Source of the DNA: Methylotuvimicrobium sp. KM2
GTDB taxonomy: Bacteria; Pseudomonadota; Gammaproteobacteria; Methylococcales; Methylomonadaceae
Direction of reading: 5' to 3'
NCBI RefSeq assembly: GCF_038051925.1
Contig: NZ_CP150634.1
Span: 1,798,001 to 1,862,000, forward strand
Length of the DNA stretch: 64,000 nt
Position numbers and translations under genes: made by a program. Under the pieces are notes generated by a model. It ran no database searches. It was not told the DNA's origin and was given only the letters and a program-made list of their open reading frames with translations. This document shows positions 1 to 7,874 of the stretch, piece after piece. Every line of letters begins with the position of its first letter. The first letter of the stretch is position 1.

Positions 1-946
1 GAAGGTGTGCGATCGATTGACCCACGGCCTTTTTGTTAGTGACGACGAAACGCCCGGTGTGGAGGTTGCTGCTAATATCCTGAATGTTAACGTTGGCCTC
101 CGGGCCGATCAACATTTTTAGTTTTTCCAATTGTTTCGGGCTTCCAACTACGCGAATCGAGTCGCCGGTATACAGTCGGCTGTCAATTGAGGCAACAGAG
201 ACTTGACCGTCATGCAGTATTCGAGTTACTACGACGCCCATGGCTTCGAAAAATGAAATCTCGCCGATCGCGATATGATTAAGATTCGAATTTTCGACAG
301 TTAGATCCTTCCAGACCGGTGCTTGAGCATTGGCCCGCTGAATGCGGGAGAACAAATCGGCTTCGTGCTGAATCATCACGTTGAAAACCCGCTTGATCAG
401 AAGCATGGATAGAATGATGCCGATAATTCCGAACGGATAGGCGACCGCATAGCCCATGCCGGGGAGTTTTAAGGTTTCTGCATCGATCGTCGGTAAACCG
501 CCTAACACTTCTTGAGCCGCTGCAAGCGACGGTGTATTGGTCGTCGCGCCCGAAAATAGACCGACTATCGCGGCAATCGGAATATTTTCGATCAGCCCGA
601 TCGACACGGCCGTTAGGGCGCCAAGCAACACGATCGTCGCGGCTAAGATGTTTAACAAAATGCCGTGATGATAAAATGCATGAATAAAGCCGGGACCGAC
701 TTGAAGTCCGATTGCATAAACGAACAGAATGAGTCCGAATTCCCTCAAAAAATGCAGGATTTCGGAGGAAATGGTGATCTCGAAATGGCCGAAAGCTAAT
801 CCGGTAAACAATACGCCTGCAATTCCTAGGTTAAAGTTAAAAAGTTTAAGGCGGCCTAGAGCTAGCCCCGACGCGGAAACTAGGCTGATGACGATTAGGC
901 TGTGCGGGACCGATTCTTCGCTGAAAAGCTCAATAAACCAATTCAT
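1..946 (-). CDS. YidE/AspT-type membrane transporter, C-terminus cut by window edge
   Basis: About 315 residues are visible, starting at an ATG at 946-944 and running off the left edge. The first half has five or more hydrophobic segments with the glycine-rich pattern of the AspT/YidE/YbjL antiporter duplication domain (LREFGLILFVYAIGLQVGP, then GLFSGATTNTPSLAAAQ). A soluble part follows, with a TrkA-C (RCK-C) style fold around SRLYTGDSIRVVGSPKQLEKL. In this family two membrane halves flank two RCK-C domains, so the second half is missing here. Characterised members exchange anions such as aspartate and alanine; this substrate is unknown. No partner gene is visible upstream. Confidence 0.75.
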   Translation of the reverse strand, partial: MNWFIELFSEESVPHSLIVISLVSASGLALGRLKLFNFNLGIAGVLFTGLAFGHFEITISSEILHFLREFGLILFVYAIGLQVGPGFIHAFYHHGILLNILAATIVLLGALTAVSIGLIENIPIAAIVGLFSGATTNTPSLAAAQEVLGGLPTIDAETLKLPGMGYAVAYPFGIIGIILSMLLIKRVFNVMIQHEADLFSRIQRANAQAPVWKDLTVENSNLNHIAIGEISFFEAMGVVVTRILHDGQVSVASIDSRLYTGDSIRVVGSPKQLEKLKMLIGPEANVNIQDISSNLHTGRFVVTNKKAVGQSIAHL

Positions 947-1207
947 AGAAAACGAATGACTCCCTAAATGCGCGACTAAAAAAATTGGTTAAAGGCATGG
1001 AGTGTGACAGACGAGGAGCCTATCTGATAAATTCTTATAGTTATTAAGGATATGGCCGCATATTACCAAGAGATTCTGGAATTTAGTAGTTAGAAGCTTG
1101 GCGTTAGTTTGAGTGTTACCGGCATTCTCGCAAAATTGAGCTTATGCTGGCTTGTTATTAGGCGACAGCCGGTTAAGATGAAGGTCGACAATAAAATCTG
1201 CCGAAGT

Positions 1208-1804
1208 CTACTCTTCATCTTCGTAAATTTCATCTCCTCGATAAGCTTGCTCGATTTTGTTTCGGATAGACGGAAACAAAAAATATTTTTCGTAATAGAG
1301 TCCTAAAATAATAACGGGTATCGCGATGAATACCGAACGTCCGACTTCGCCTTCCACCGCAATCGTCAGTCCTGCCGTTAGGAAAAGAAAAAAACCGATT
1401 AAGTAGAAGCGAATACCGAGTAGCGTTCCGGTTAGGAACATGGTATGAGCAAGAATGATGTGAATAATCAAGCCGGTTGCTTCGGTTTCGATAATGCTGG
1501 CATGCCAAAGTAACATGATTAGCATTACCGCCATGAAAGCACTCAGCCAAAAAATCGATTCGTATTTTAGAAAATGCGGCGTATTTTTTCCGCTTTGCAG
1601 TGCCGATGCTTGTTCGCTAATAAACGAGCTAATAAAAAAAATCGGCGTCATCGTCAACCAGTAAAAAAGCACCGCTCGTTCGGATAGGTAACCGATCAGG
1701 TCGCCGATAAAACACAATCCGATTAGGCCTAGAAAAATAATTTCATGGAGGTAGATATTCCGGATAATGCCGTCTATGTTCCAAGGTTTTTTTTGTCGGC
1801 TCAT
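1208..1804 (-). CDS. hypothetical multi-pass membrane protein
   Basis: This 198-residue protein is not one I recognise. The frame is open from 1918, but the ATG at 1804 (MSRQKKPWNI) follows an AGGAA sequence by about 8 nt and avoids an unlikely extension, so I chose it. Five to six hydrophobic segments follow a short basic N-terminus. The C-terminus is charged and acidic (RGDEIYEDEE), probably cytoplasmic. It lies alone between the YidE-like gene and the antiporter. Membrane location is clear, function is not. Confidence 0.6.
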   Translation of the reverse strand: MSRQKKPWNIDGIIRNIYLHEIIFLGLIGLCFIGDLIGYLSERAVLFYWLTMTPIFFISSFISEQASALQSGKNTPHFLKYESIFWLSAFMAVMLIMLLWHASIIETEATGLIIHIILAHTMFLTGTLLGIRFYLIGFFLFLTAGLTIAVEGEVGRSVFIAIPVIILGLYYEKYFLFPSIRNKIEQAYRGDEIYEDEE

Positions 1805-2187
1805 GAGTGAGTTCCTAACGATTAGATTAGTCGCTAATATACGGCAAAAATAGTTTTTTAAAAACAATGTCCGCGATAGCGGTAAATGTTCAACGTAGCC
1901 AACTTTTTTCTTATGCACAGTCTACCTTTGACTTCTTTAGGATTTGGTCATAAATAATTTCCCTGTTTTATGGCGTAGGTATCTACACAGCCAGCTCCAT
2001 GCTGGTCCCTCACCTAGCGTTAGGTGAGGGATCGAGCCCGAGGCCTCCTCCGGCACTGCCGAAATTTGAAGTGCGAAAGGTATATATGTAAAAGCCGATT
2101 GGGCGTTAAAATGGTCGGCCGATTCGAAGTAGTTTGTGAAAAACTGCTTGTCGGCATTACCCGTTCTTTTCTATTCGAGGCTTCTGA
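1805..2187. other. intergenic region with an R1 repeat relic
   Basis: No credible gene lies in this 383-bp stretch. Its middle holds a partial copy of the dispersed R1 element, listed separately, and a local hairpin made by the inverted pair CCCTCACCTA and TAGGTGAGGG. The last 100 bp before the antiporter should carry its promoter, but I see no convincing sigma-70 pair. Confidence 0.5.
1990..2084 (-). repeat. partial copy of the R1 dispersed repeat
   Basis: The segment from GCCAGCTCCATGCTGG to AAGTGCGAAAGGTATA matches, in reverse orientation, one half of the complete element at 45315-45474. It shares the same inner hairpin and the same terminus. The middle is replaced by a different hairpin, so this copy is rearranged or truncated. 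Confidence 0.65.
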
Positions 2188-4275
2188 ATGAATCTTGAAG
2201 TATTTTTAGCGTTGTTTAGCTTGATGCTAATTTCGTTGGCTGTATTCATGGTGGCGCAAAAAGCCCGCATTCCTTATACCGTGCTGTTAGTGATTGTCGG
2301 TTCGTTATTGGTGCCCTCGTCGCGGGTCGAAGCCTTCGCGTTTATCAATAGTTTCGAGTTGACTCCCGAGTTGTTGTTTTTCGTATTTTTACCGATTTTG
2401 ATTTTCGAATCGGCTTATAACATCAAAATCGGCGACATGATTAACAATATCCGGGCGATCAGTTTGCTGGCGATACCGGGCATGTTGGTGTCGACTTTTT
2501 TTATCGGTATTGCCGGTTTTTATGTGTTCAGATGGATTGGCTTTGAAGTGCCGATTATCGTGACTTTATTGTTCGGCGCGATCATTTCTTCGACCGACCC
2601 AGTCGCGGTATTGTCTTTATTTAAAGATTACGGCGCGCCGAAAAGACTCACATTGATTTTCGAAGGCGAAAGCTTGTTTAACGACGGTACCGCGTTCGCT
2701 ATTTTTTTGGTATTTCTCGAAATTTTATTGCACGGCTTTGCCGGATCAACCTCGATCGCGAACGGTTTTTTGAATTTTTTCATCATGCTGTTCGGCGGAA
2801 TTATGTTCGGTTTGTTGATGGGGTTTATATTCGCGAAACTAATCGAGTGGGTCAAAGGCCGAGAGCATTTGGAAATAACGCTGACGTTGTTGGTTGCGCA
2901 TTTTACGTTCATTTTGACCGAGGTGATCTCCGAGCATATTGTGCTTTTAGGTCAGCAGCTTCGCTTCTCATCAATTATCGCGACCTTGGTCGCGTCGATG
3001 GTGATCGGTAATTTCGGCCGGTTCAAAATGTCGCACGGCGTCGAAGAATATATGGAAAAGTTTTGGAGTTATTTCGGTTTCGTGACGAATTCGCTGGTTT
3101 TCATCTTAATGGGTTTGTTGTTCGTCAAACAATCAATTGATTTGCATGTTGCGATTCTGCCTATATTACTGGCGATTGTTGTCGTGATGCTGGGACGTGC
3201 GTTGTCTATTTATCCGTTGCTGGGGTTGTTGAATCTGACTCGGAAGGAAGAGCCGATTCCCGTTTCCTGGATGCATTTGTTGTCCTGGGGTAGTTTGAGA
3301 GGATCGTTAGCGGTCATCATGGTCTTATTGATTCCTGACGATGCGGCCTTGCCGGGTTGGACTTATGACTTTTCGGTCAAGGATTTCGTTACTGCAATCA
3401 CGATCGGTTGTATTTATTTTACCTTGTTGGTCAAGGCGACTACGATCGGTAAAGTGATGCACGCGCTCGGTATCGACGCATTGACGGATTATGAAGAAGT
3501 CAGTTATTACAAAGGTAAGGCATTGATATATGATGAAGTCTTGAGCTCTCTGGAACGTTTGTTTCAAGATAGAAAAATCAGCGAGGAACAGTACAAGGCG
3601 ATGCGCGATAGTTATCAGCGTTTACATGACCAGGCTTTGAGCGAATATAAAGGCAAGTTTCCGAATGCCGCGGAATTGACTGAGAAGTTACTGCGTATTT
3701 TTGTGCTGGGCATGGAAAAGAGCGAATTGAAAGAAATCTATCATCGCGGCGACATTAATGAGAAAGTCTATAAAAAAATTCTCAATTTGCTGGATATTCA
3801 AATGGCCCGTATCGAAAAAGGACATTCTCAGTTAAATAAGTTGGACGAGAAGTTTCCGGTGGACGGAATAGAGCGTCTGATCAATGGTGTGCGAAGATTG
3901 TTATTTTTGTCGTCGCAGAATTTGCAGCCCCAAGAGCTTTATATTTATTACCGAACTCAATATCAAATGCTCGAAACGGTGGTCGGAAGATTGGAAGGCT
4001 TGCAAGATAGCAGTCTAGGCGAGATTTTCGACGACGCCGATGCATTGTGCCGAACTATCGATCTATACAAAGCGTTGGCTGCGAATACCAAGCAAAACCT
4101 CGATAAGATGATTGAGTCGAATTACGAATTGTTAACGGATTTCAATTCGGTTAGCGGGCAAAAAGCGCTCGATGCCCAGCAAATGGAAACGCTGGACAAG
4201 TTGAGTAAAAATGAGATTATCAGTAGCAAATTGTACATTATGTTATTTAATGAGCTACGAGAAGGAAGGAAATAG
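2188..4275 (+). CDS. CPA1-family Na+(K+)/H+ antiporter with long cytoplasmic tail
   Basis: A 695-residue protein of the NhaP/CPA1 family that exchanges cytoplasmic Na+ or K+ for protons across the inner membrane. About 12 hydrophobic segments fill residues 1-415. Family signatures are present: SSTDPVAVLSLF near residue 138 and GESLFNDGTA near residue 165, which carries the ND pair of the ion site. The last 280 residues are hydrophilic and helical, the regulatory tail typical of bacterial NhaP-like proteins. The gene is monocistronic. With NhaD at 5621 it suggests life under salt or alkaline stress. Na+ versus K+ specificity cannot be read from the sequence. Confidence 0.88.
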   Translation: MNLEVFLALFSLMLISLAVFMVAQKARIPYTVLLVIVGSLLVPSSRVEAFAFINSFELTPELLFFVFLPILIFESAYNIKIGDMINNIRAISLLAIPGMLVSTFFIGIAGFYVFRWIGFEVPIIVTLLFGAIISSTDPVAVLSLFKDYGAPKRLTLIFEGESLFNDGTAFAIFLVFLEILLHGFAGSTSIANGFLNFFIMLFGGIMFGLLMGFIFAKLIEWVKGREHLEITLTLLVAHFTFILTEVISEHIVLLGQQLRFSSIIATLVASMVIGNFGRFKMSHGVEEYMEKFWSYFGFVTNSLVFILMGLLFVKQSIDLHVAILPILLAIVVVMLGRALSIYPLLGLLNLTRKEEPIPVSWMHLLSWGSLRGSLAVIMVLLIPDDAALPGWTYDFSVKDFVTAITIGCIYFTLLVKATTIGKVMHALGIDALTDYEEVSYYKGKALIYDEVLSSLERLFQDRKISEEQYKAMRDSYQRLHDQALSEYKGKFPNAAELTEKLLRIFVLGMEKSELKEIYHRGDINEKVYKKILNLLDIQMARIEKGHSQLNKLDEKFPVDGIERLINGVRRLLFLSSQNLQPQELYIYYRTQYQMLETVVGRLEGLQDSSLGEIFDDADALCRTIDLYKALAANTKQNLDKMIESNYELLTDFNSVSGQKALDAQQMETLDKLSKNEIISSKLYIMLFNELREGRK

Positions 4276-4462
4276 GTGAAAGGTGAAAGAGGAAAGAGGG
4301 AGCTTGACAAGTAGTTAAAATACCGCATCATTCACTATTCACCGATCACTACCCGTCAATTTCGAATAATTGTTGAACCGACCCTTGAAAATCGGAATCA
4401 ATGTAGAGAAGAGAGTTTTATATCGATTTGGATGTTATCCAGCTAATTTTGCGGAGAAGATC

Positions 4463-4966
4463 ATGAGACGAATCTATTTTTTGGTTCCGGATATTGCTAT
4501 CACTCATAAAATTGTGGACGAACTTAAGTCCGAAGGGATCGAAGAGCGCCATATTCATATTTTGGCGAAACGCGATACGCCGCTCGAAGGTTTGCCTGAA
4601 GCGGGCGTGACGATAAAAACGGATTTTCTTGCTGCTGCCGAGCGTGGCGCTGCGTTGGGCGGGTCGACAGGAGTACTAGCGGGGTTGGTGGCATTACGGT
4701 TTGCTGGTTTTGCGATTGCCGGGGGGCCTTTATTGGGCGTACTTTTGGTCGGCGCGACTATTGGTTCTTTGATGGGAGGGCTTTCGGGGATGAATTCGGG
4801 TAATTCTCGCTTGAGGCAATTTGAGGAAGCTATAGAAGCAGGGCAGCTGTTAGTGTTGATAGATATAAATAAAAATGAAATTGATGAAATTAGTCGGTTG
4901 ATTAAAATGCACCACCCAACCGCCGAGTTCGAAGGAATTGAGCCGATTATGCCCCCTCCTTACTGA
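4463..4966 (+). CDS. DUF1269-like stress protein with glycine zipper
   Basis: A 167-residue protein. The frame opens at 4370, but the ATG at 4463 (MRRIYFLVPD) follows GGAG by about 8 nt and fits the family start. The N-terminus resembles the ferredoxin-like fold of DUF1269/YflT general-stress proteins (sensing 'IVDELKSEGIEERHIHIL'). A hydrophobic, glycine-rich hairpin follows at residues 65-115 (GGSTGVLAGL, GATIGSLMGGLSG) and probably inserts in the inner membrane. The C-terminus is a second alpha/beta unit. It follows the antiporter by 187 bp and may be read with it. Biochemical role unknown. Confidence 0.65.
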   Translation: MRRIYFLVPDIAITHKIVDELKSEGIEERHIHILAKRDTPLEGLPEAGVTIKTDFLAAAERGAALGGSTGVLAGLVALRFAGFAIAGGPLLGVLLVGATIGSLMGGLSGMNSGNSRLRQFEEAIEAGQLLVLIDINKNEIDEISRLIKMHHPTAEFEGIEPIMPPPY

Positions 4967-4981
4967 AATATTATTCAACTT

Positions 4982-5018
4982 TGCGGGGATGCTTCGATAA
5001 CGGTAAGCATACCCCGCA
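4982..5018 (+). terminator. hairpin after the DUF1269-like gene
   Basis: TGCGGGGATGCTT pairs with AAGCATACCCCGCA across a 10-nt loop. It lies 16 bp after the stop codon. There is no long T tract on the plus side, so it may work with Rho or only protect the 3' end. Confidence 0.5.
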
Positions 5019-5168
5019 CCCTCAGTAAGCTAGAGCGATTTTCAGTATGAAAGGGTTAGGCCACATACGCATCAAGCCAAGCCACTTCCTCGCTACTAGG
5101 GATTTTGTAATAAATAACCTTCTGGAACTATGAGCTTTGTTGAGGGTTTGGTAACTCCCTTGACAGGC

Positions 5169-5306
5169 CCAGCACCTAAATGAAATTACCCAAAATAGTT
5201 AACCATGGCCAATGGGGGCTATGGAATTCATCCAGCACCTAAATTAGTCATGATATTAAACATAGCCAATCGGCTATGGAATTTAGGTGCTGGATTTAGG
5301 TGCCGG
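5169..5306. repeat. R3 palindromic repeat, copy 1
   Basis: The element is bounded by CCAGCACCTAAAT and the inverted ATTTAGGTGCTGG, with extra internal copies of the same 12-mer. It is closely similar to 19596-19727, including the interior GCCAATGGGGGCTATGGAAT-type hairpin. This looks like a small mobile palindrome of the REP or MITE kind. Confidence 0.65.
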
Positions 5307-5620
5307 CGTTCCTCGAAGCATATCCCACGCCTTAAGATCAGCGAAACTGATCAAACTGGGAATTACTGGCTTCAACTGATTTTTTAGGCGTATCGGAATT
5401 CGAGGTTGTGAATGCGGAAAAAGTATCGATTCAATGCTTTTTTGCTGTTTATTATATTCTTGAAAAATAAGTAAAATATTTTTTTTAAAGGGTATTTTGA
5501 GTTTGTTGTTTCGGGCGTTTGCTTTGCATCGCTCTACGACTTAATGGATAATGGCGGCCTTTGTGCAAGCGAACTCGATTTTTCCTTGCGATTTTCCTTT
5601 CGTCATTTAGGATATATTCT

Positions 5621-7036
5621 GTGAAGAAAATGCCGCCTATCCGATTTATTCCTTTAACCCTATTTTTCTTGTTATTACCGGTATCCGCGTTTGCTTCGGT
5701 CGCCGGGCTTGAAACGATCAATTTGACCGATCATGCAGTCGGTTATTTTGCATTATTGATATTTGTCGTTGCTTATGTGCTAGTCATACTCGAAGAGCAA
5801 ACCCATTTGCAAAAATCTAAACCCGTGCTGCTTGCGGCCGGTATCATTTGGGCGATGATCGCCTATGTCTACGCATCGCACGGCCTGAATGAAACGACCG
5901 AAGAAGCGTTGCGCCATAACTTTTTGGAATATGCCGAGCTTTTTTTCTTTTTGTTAGTGGCGATGACCTATATCAGTGCGATGATAGAGCGGGATGTTTT
6001 TCAAGCATTGCACTTCTGGTTGGTTTCTAAAGGTTTCAGTTATCGGCAAATGTTTTGGATGACCGGTATTCTCGCCTTCTTTATCTCGCCGATAGCCGAT
6101 AACCTGACGACCGCGCTGATTATGTGTACCGTTGTGATGACGGTCGGTGCAAGCAGGCCGGAGTTTGTCGCGATATCCTGCGTCAACATCGTAGTGGCCG
6201 CGAATGCCGGTGGCGCGTTTAGTCCTTTTGGCGATATCACGACGCTGATGGTTTGGCAAAAAGGCATTATCGACTTTGGTGACTTTTTCAAGCTGTTTAT
6301 TCCTTCACTCGTCAACTTTGCCGTGCCTGCCGCGATCATGCATTATTTTATACCGGTGGGTTTACCAACTTTACCGGAAGAGGATAGCGCCGAAATCAAA
6401 CATGGCGGTTTAGTCATCGTCGGTTTGTTTTTAGGGACTATTGTAACGGCCGTATTGTTTCATCAGATTTTGCATCTGCCGTCGGCGTTCGGCATGTTGA
6501 CCGGTTTCGGTTATTTGAAATTTTTCGGTTATTACCTGCGCATGAAACATCGACGCGAGTTTTCCAGTTTCGATTCGGTTCCGGGCAGCGAAGGGCAAGG
6601 GAGCGGTTTCAATGTCTTCAGCCAGATTGCTAAAGCCGAGTGGGATACGCTGTTCTTTTTTTACGGCGTCATCATGTGTGTCGGCGGCTTGGGCTTTATC
6701 GGTTATTTGAGCATCGCCTCGGAATTCATCTACGGCGAATTAGGCGCGACTTACGCGAATATTATCGTCGGCGTGATGTCTGCGATTGTCGATAACATTC
6801 CGGTTATGTTTGCAGTATTAACGATGAATCCCGACATGCCCGAAGTACAATGGTTGCTGGTCACATTGACTGCGGGCGTCGGCGGCAGTTTGCTGTCGGT
6901 CGGTTCGGCGGCAGGTGTCGCGTTGATGGGGCAGGCGCGCGGCAGTTATACCTTTTTCAGTCATCTGAAATGGACTCCCGCGATCGCGTTGGGATATGCA
7001 GCCAGTATCGGCGCGCATATGCTGATTAACGGTTGA
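5621..7036 (+). CDS. nhaD: NhaD-type Na+/H+ antiporter
   Basis: About 471 residues with the NhaD (ion transporter superfamily) pattern: a cleavable-looking N-terminal hydrophobic segment, then about 12 membrane spans. Conserved stretches include FISPIADNLTTALIMCTVV, NAGGAFSPFGDITTLMVW and AIVDNIPVMFAVL, where Asp, Asn and Thr residues form the ion path. I start it at the GTG 5621 (VKKMPPIRF) because AGGA lies 8 nt upstream; the ATG at 5630 is the alternative. NhaD exchanges Na+ or Li+ for protons at alkaline pH and is common in halo-alkaliphiles and marine bacteria. It ends in a shared hairpin facing a convergent gene. Confidence 0.92.
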   Translation: MKKMPPIRFIPLTLFFLLLPVSAFASVAGLETINLTDHAVGYFALLIFVVAYVLVILEEQTHLQKSKPVLLAAGIIWAMIAYVYASHGLNETTEEALRHNFLEYAELFFFLLVAMTYISAMIERDVFQALHFWLVSKGFSYRQMFWMTGILAFFISPIADNLTTALIMCTVVMTVGASRPEFVAISCVNIVVAANAGGAFSPFGDITTLMVWQKGIIDFGDFFKLFIPSLVNFAVPAAIMHYFIPVGLPTLPEEDSAEIKHGGLVIVGLFLGTIVTAVLFHQILHLPSAFGMLTGFGYLKFFGYYLRMKHRREFSSFDSVPGSEGQGSGFNVFSQIAKAEWDTLFFFYGVIMCVGGLGFIGYLSIASEFIYGELGATYANIIVGVMSAIVDNIPVMFAVLTMNPDMPEVQWLLVTLTAGVGGSLLSVGSAAGVALMGQARGSYTFFSHLKWTPAIALGYAASIGAHMLING

Positions 7037-7051
7037 CCTATAGTTTCCCAT

Positions 7052-7119
7052 AGAGATGCAAACTAACGCTTTTGTTTTGCTTCGACACATTAAGCTCGTT
7101 ACATTTGGTTTGCATCTCT
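7052..7119. terminator. long stem between convergent genes
   Basis: AGAGATGCAAAC (7052-7063) pairs with GTTTGCATCTCT (7108-7119), between the stop codons of nhaD and the Tsx-like gene. The loop is about 44 nt and T-rich. It could serve as a bidirectional terminator, or be a small palindromic repeat. Confidence 0.45.
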
Positions 7120-7132
7120 GCCGGAGTAAGCA

Positions 7133-7873
7133 TTAAAAAAATCCGATTATCATCGCCTGAATCGCTCTTTCGTCGACACCCTTGACGCCGTATTTGTTGT
7201 ACCAGTGCGAATATTCGGTACCAATGTAAATCGTGTCGTTTTTCCAACCGGCCAAATTGCCGATATCGACCAATAACTGCGGCTGAGCCAGAATGTTGAA
7301 GTTTCCCGATGTATTGGTATTTCCGGTTCTGAAGTCGGTAAAGCCTCGAAACTTAAAATTGATGCAGCCTATTGTGAAAGGTAGGCTCCAAACCGGCGTA
7401 AATTGAAAGCCGTAGCGGCCGCTAACATCGTCGGCTTTATAGACGGTCACGTCGAATTGCAGATAATCGAATAGACTGTTTGCAAGGTCGAAGCTTAAAC
7501 CGAACATGTAGGCCTTAAAGTGGTCTTGTACCGGTAGATTGCTGATATTAAGGCCTAGCGCTAACGAAATATCCTTGATCGGACCTAATGCCAGATTGAG
7601 CCCGGTTACTTTATTCCAGCTTAAATAGGTGTAGACCTCGGCATAGACTTCGGTACCGACATCGTCGCGGGGCATGACGTCGACAAAGAAAAAATTGGTA
7701 CCATATTGCCAGCCATGGGCATGTTCGACCGTGACCGTCGTTCGTTTCGGCTCGCCAAATTCGAAATCTCCTCCGTACAGCAACTGAACATTGCTCGCGG
7801 TCCAGTCAATCGCGTGAACAGGCAAGGCGCAACAAAGTAGCAGCGCAGACCAATACGCTGCTACTTTTGCCAT
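7133..7873 (-). CDS. Tsx-like outer-membrane channel protein
   Basis: A 246-residue protein. The ATG at 7873 lies one base after the TAA of the gene before it, behind GGAAG, so the two are translationally linked. A signal peptide (MAKVAAYWSALLLCCALPVHA) precedes a mature part rich in alternating aromatic and polar strands, ending in ...AIQAMIIGFF with the terminal Phe of outer-membrane barrels. It resembles the nucleoside-specific channel Tsx/DUF5020 group, judged by WTASNVQLLYG at the N-terminus and the size. Coupling to a spermidine-synthase fusion could mean passage of a small cationic or nucleoside-like product. That is inference. Confidence 0.65.
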   Translation of the reverse strand: MAKVAAYWSALLLCCALPVHAIDWTASNVQLLYGGDFEFGEPKRTTVTVEHAHGWQYGTNFFFVDVMPRDDVGTEVYAEVYTYLSWNKVTGLNLALGPIKDISLALGLNISNLPVQDHFKAYMFGLSFDLANSLFDYLQFDVTVYKADDVSGRYGFQFTPVWSLPFTIGCINFKFRGFTDFRTGNTNTSGNFNILAQPQLLVDIGNLAGWKNDTIYIGTEYSHWYNKYGVKGVDERAIQAMIIGFF

Positions 7874-7874
7874 G

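Larger units (their letters stand above)
4967..5620. other. intergenic region with terminator and R3 repeat
   Basis: This 650-bp gap holds a terminator-like hairpin at 4982-5018 and one copy of the R3 palindromic repeat at 5169-5306. The final 150 bp are AT-rich and should contain the nhaD promoter. The short frame within the repeat (5205-5387) looks like chance. Confidence 0.6.

Noticed and set aside
5205..5387. 60-residue frame between the DUF1269-like gene and nhaD
   Set aside because: It lies mostly within the R3 palindromic repeat and has no sensible start.
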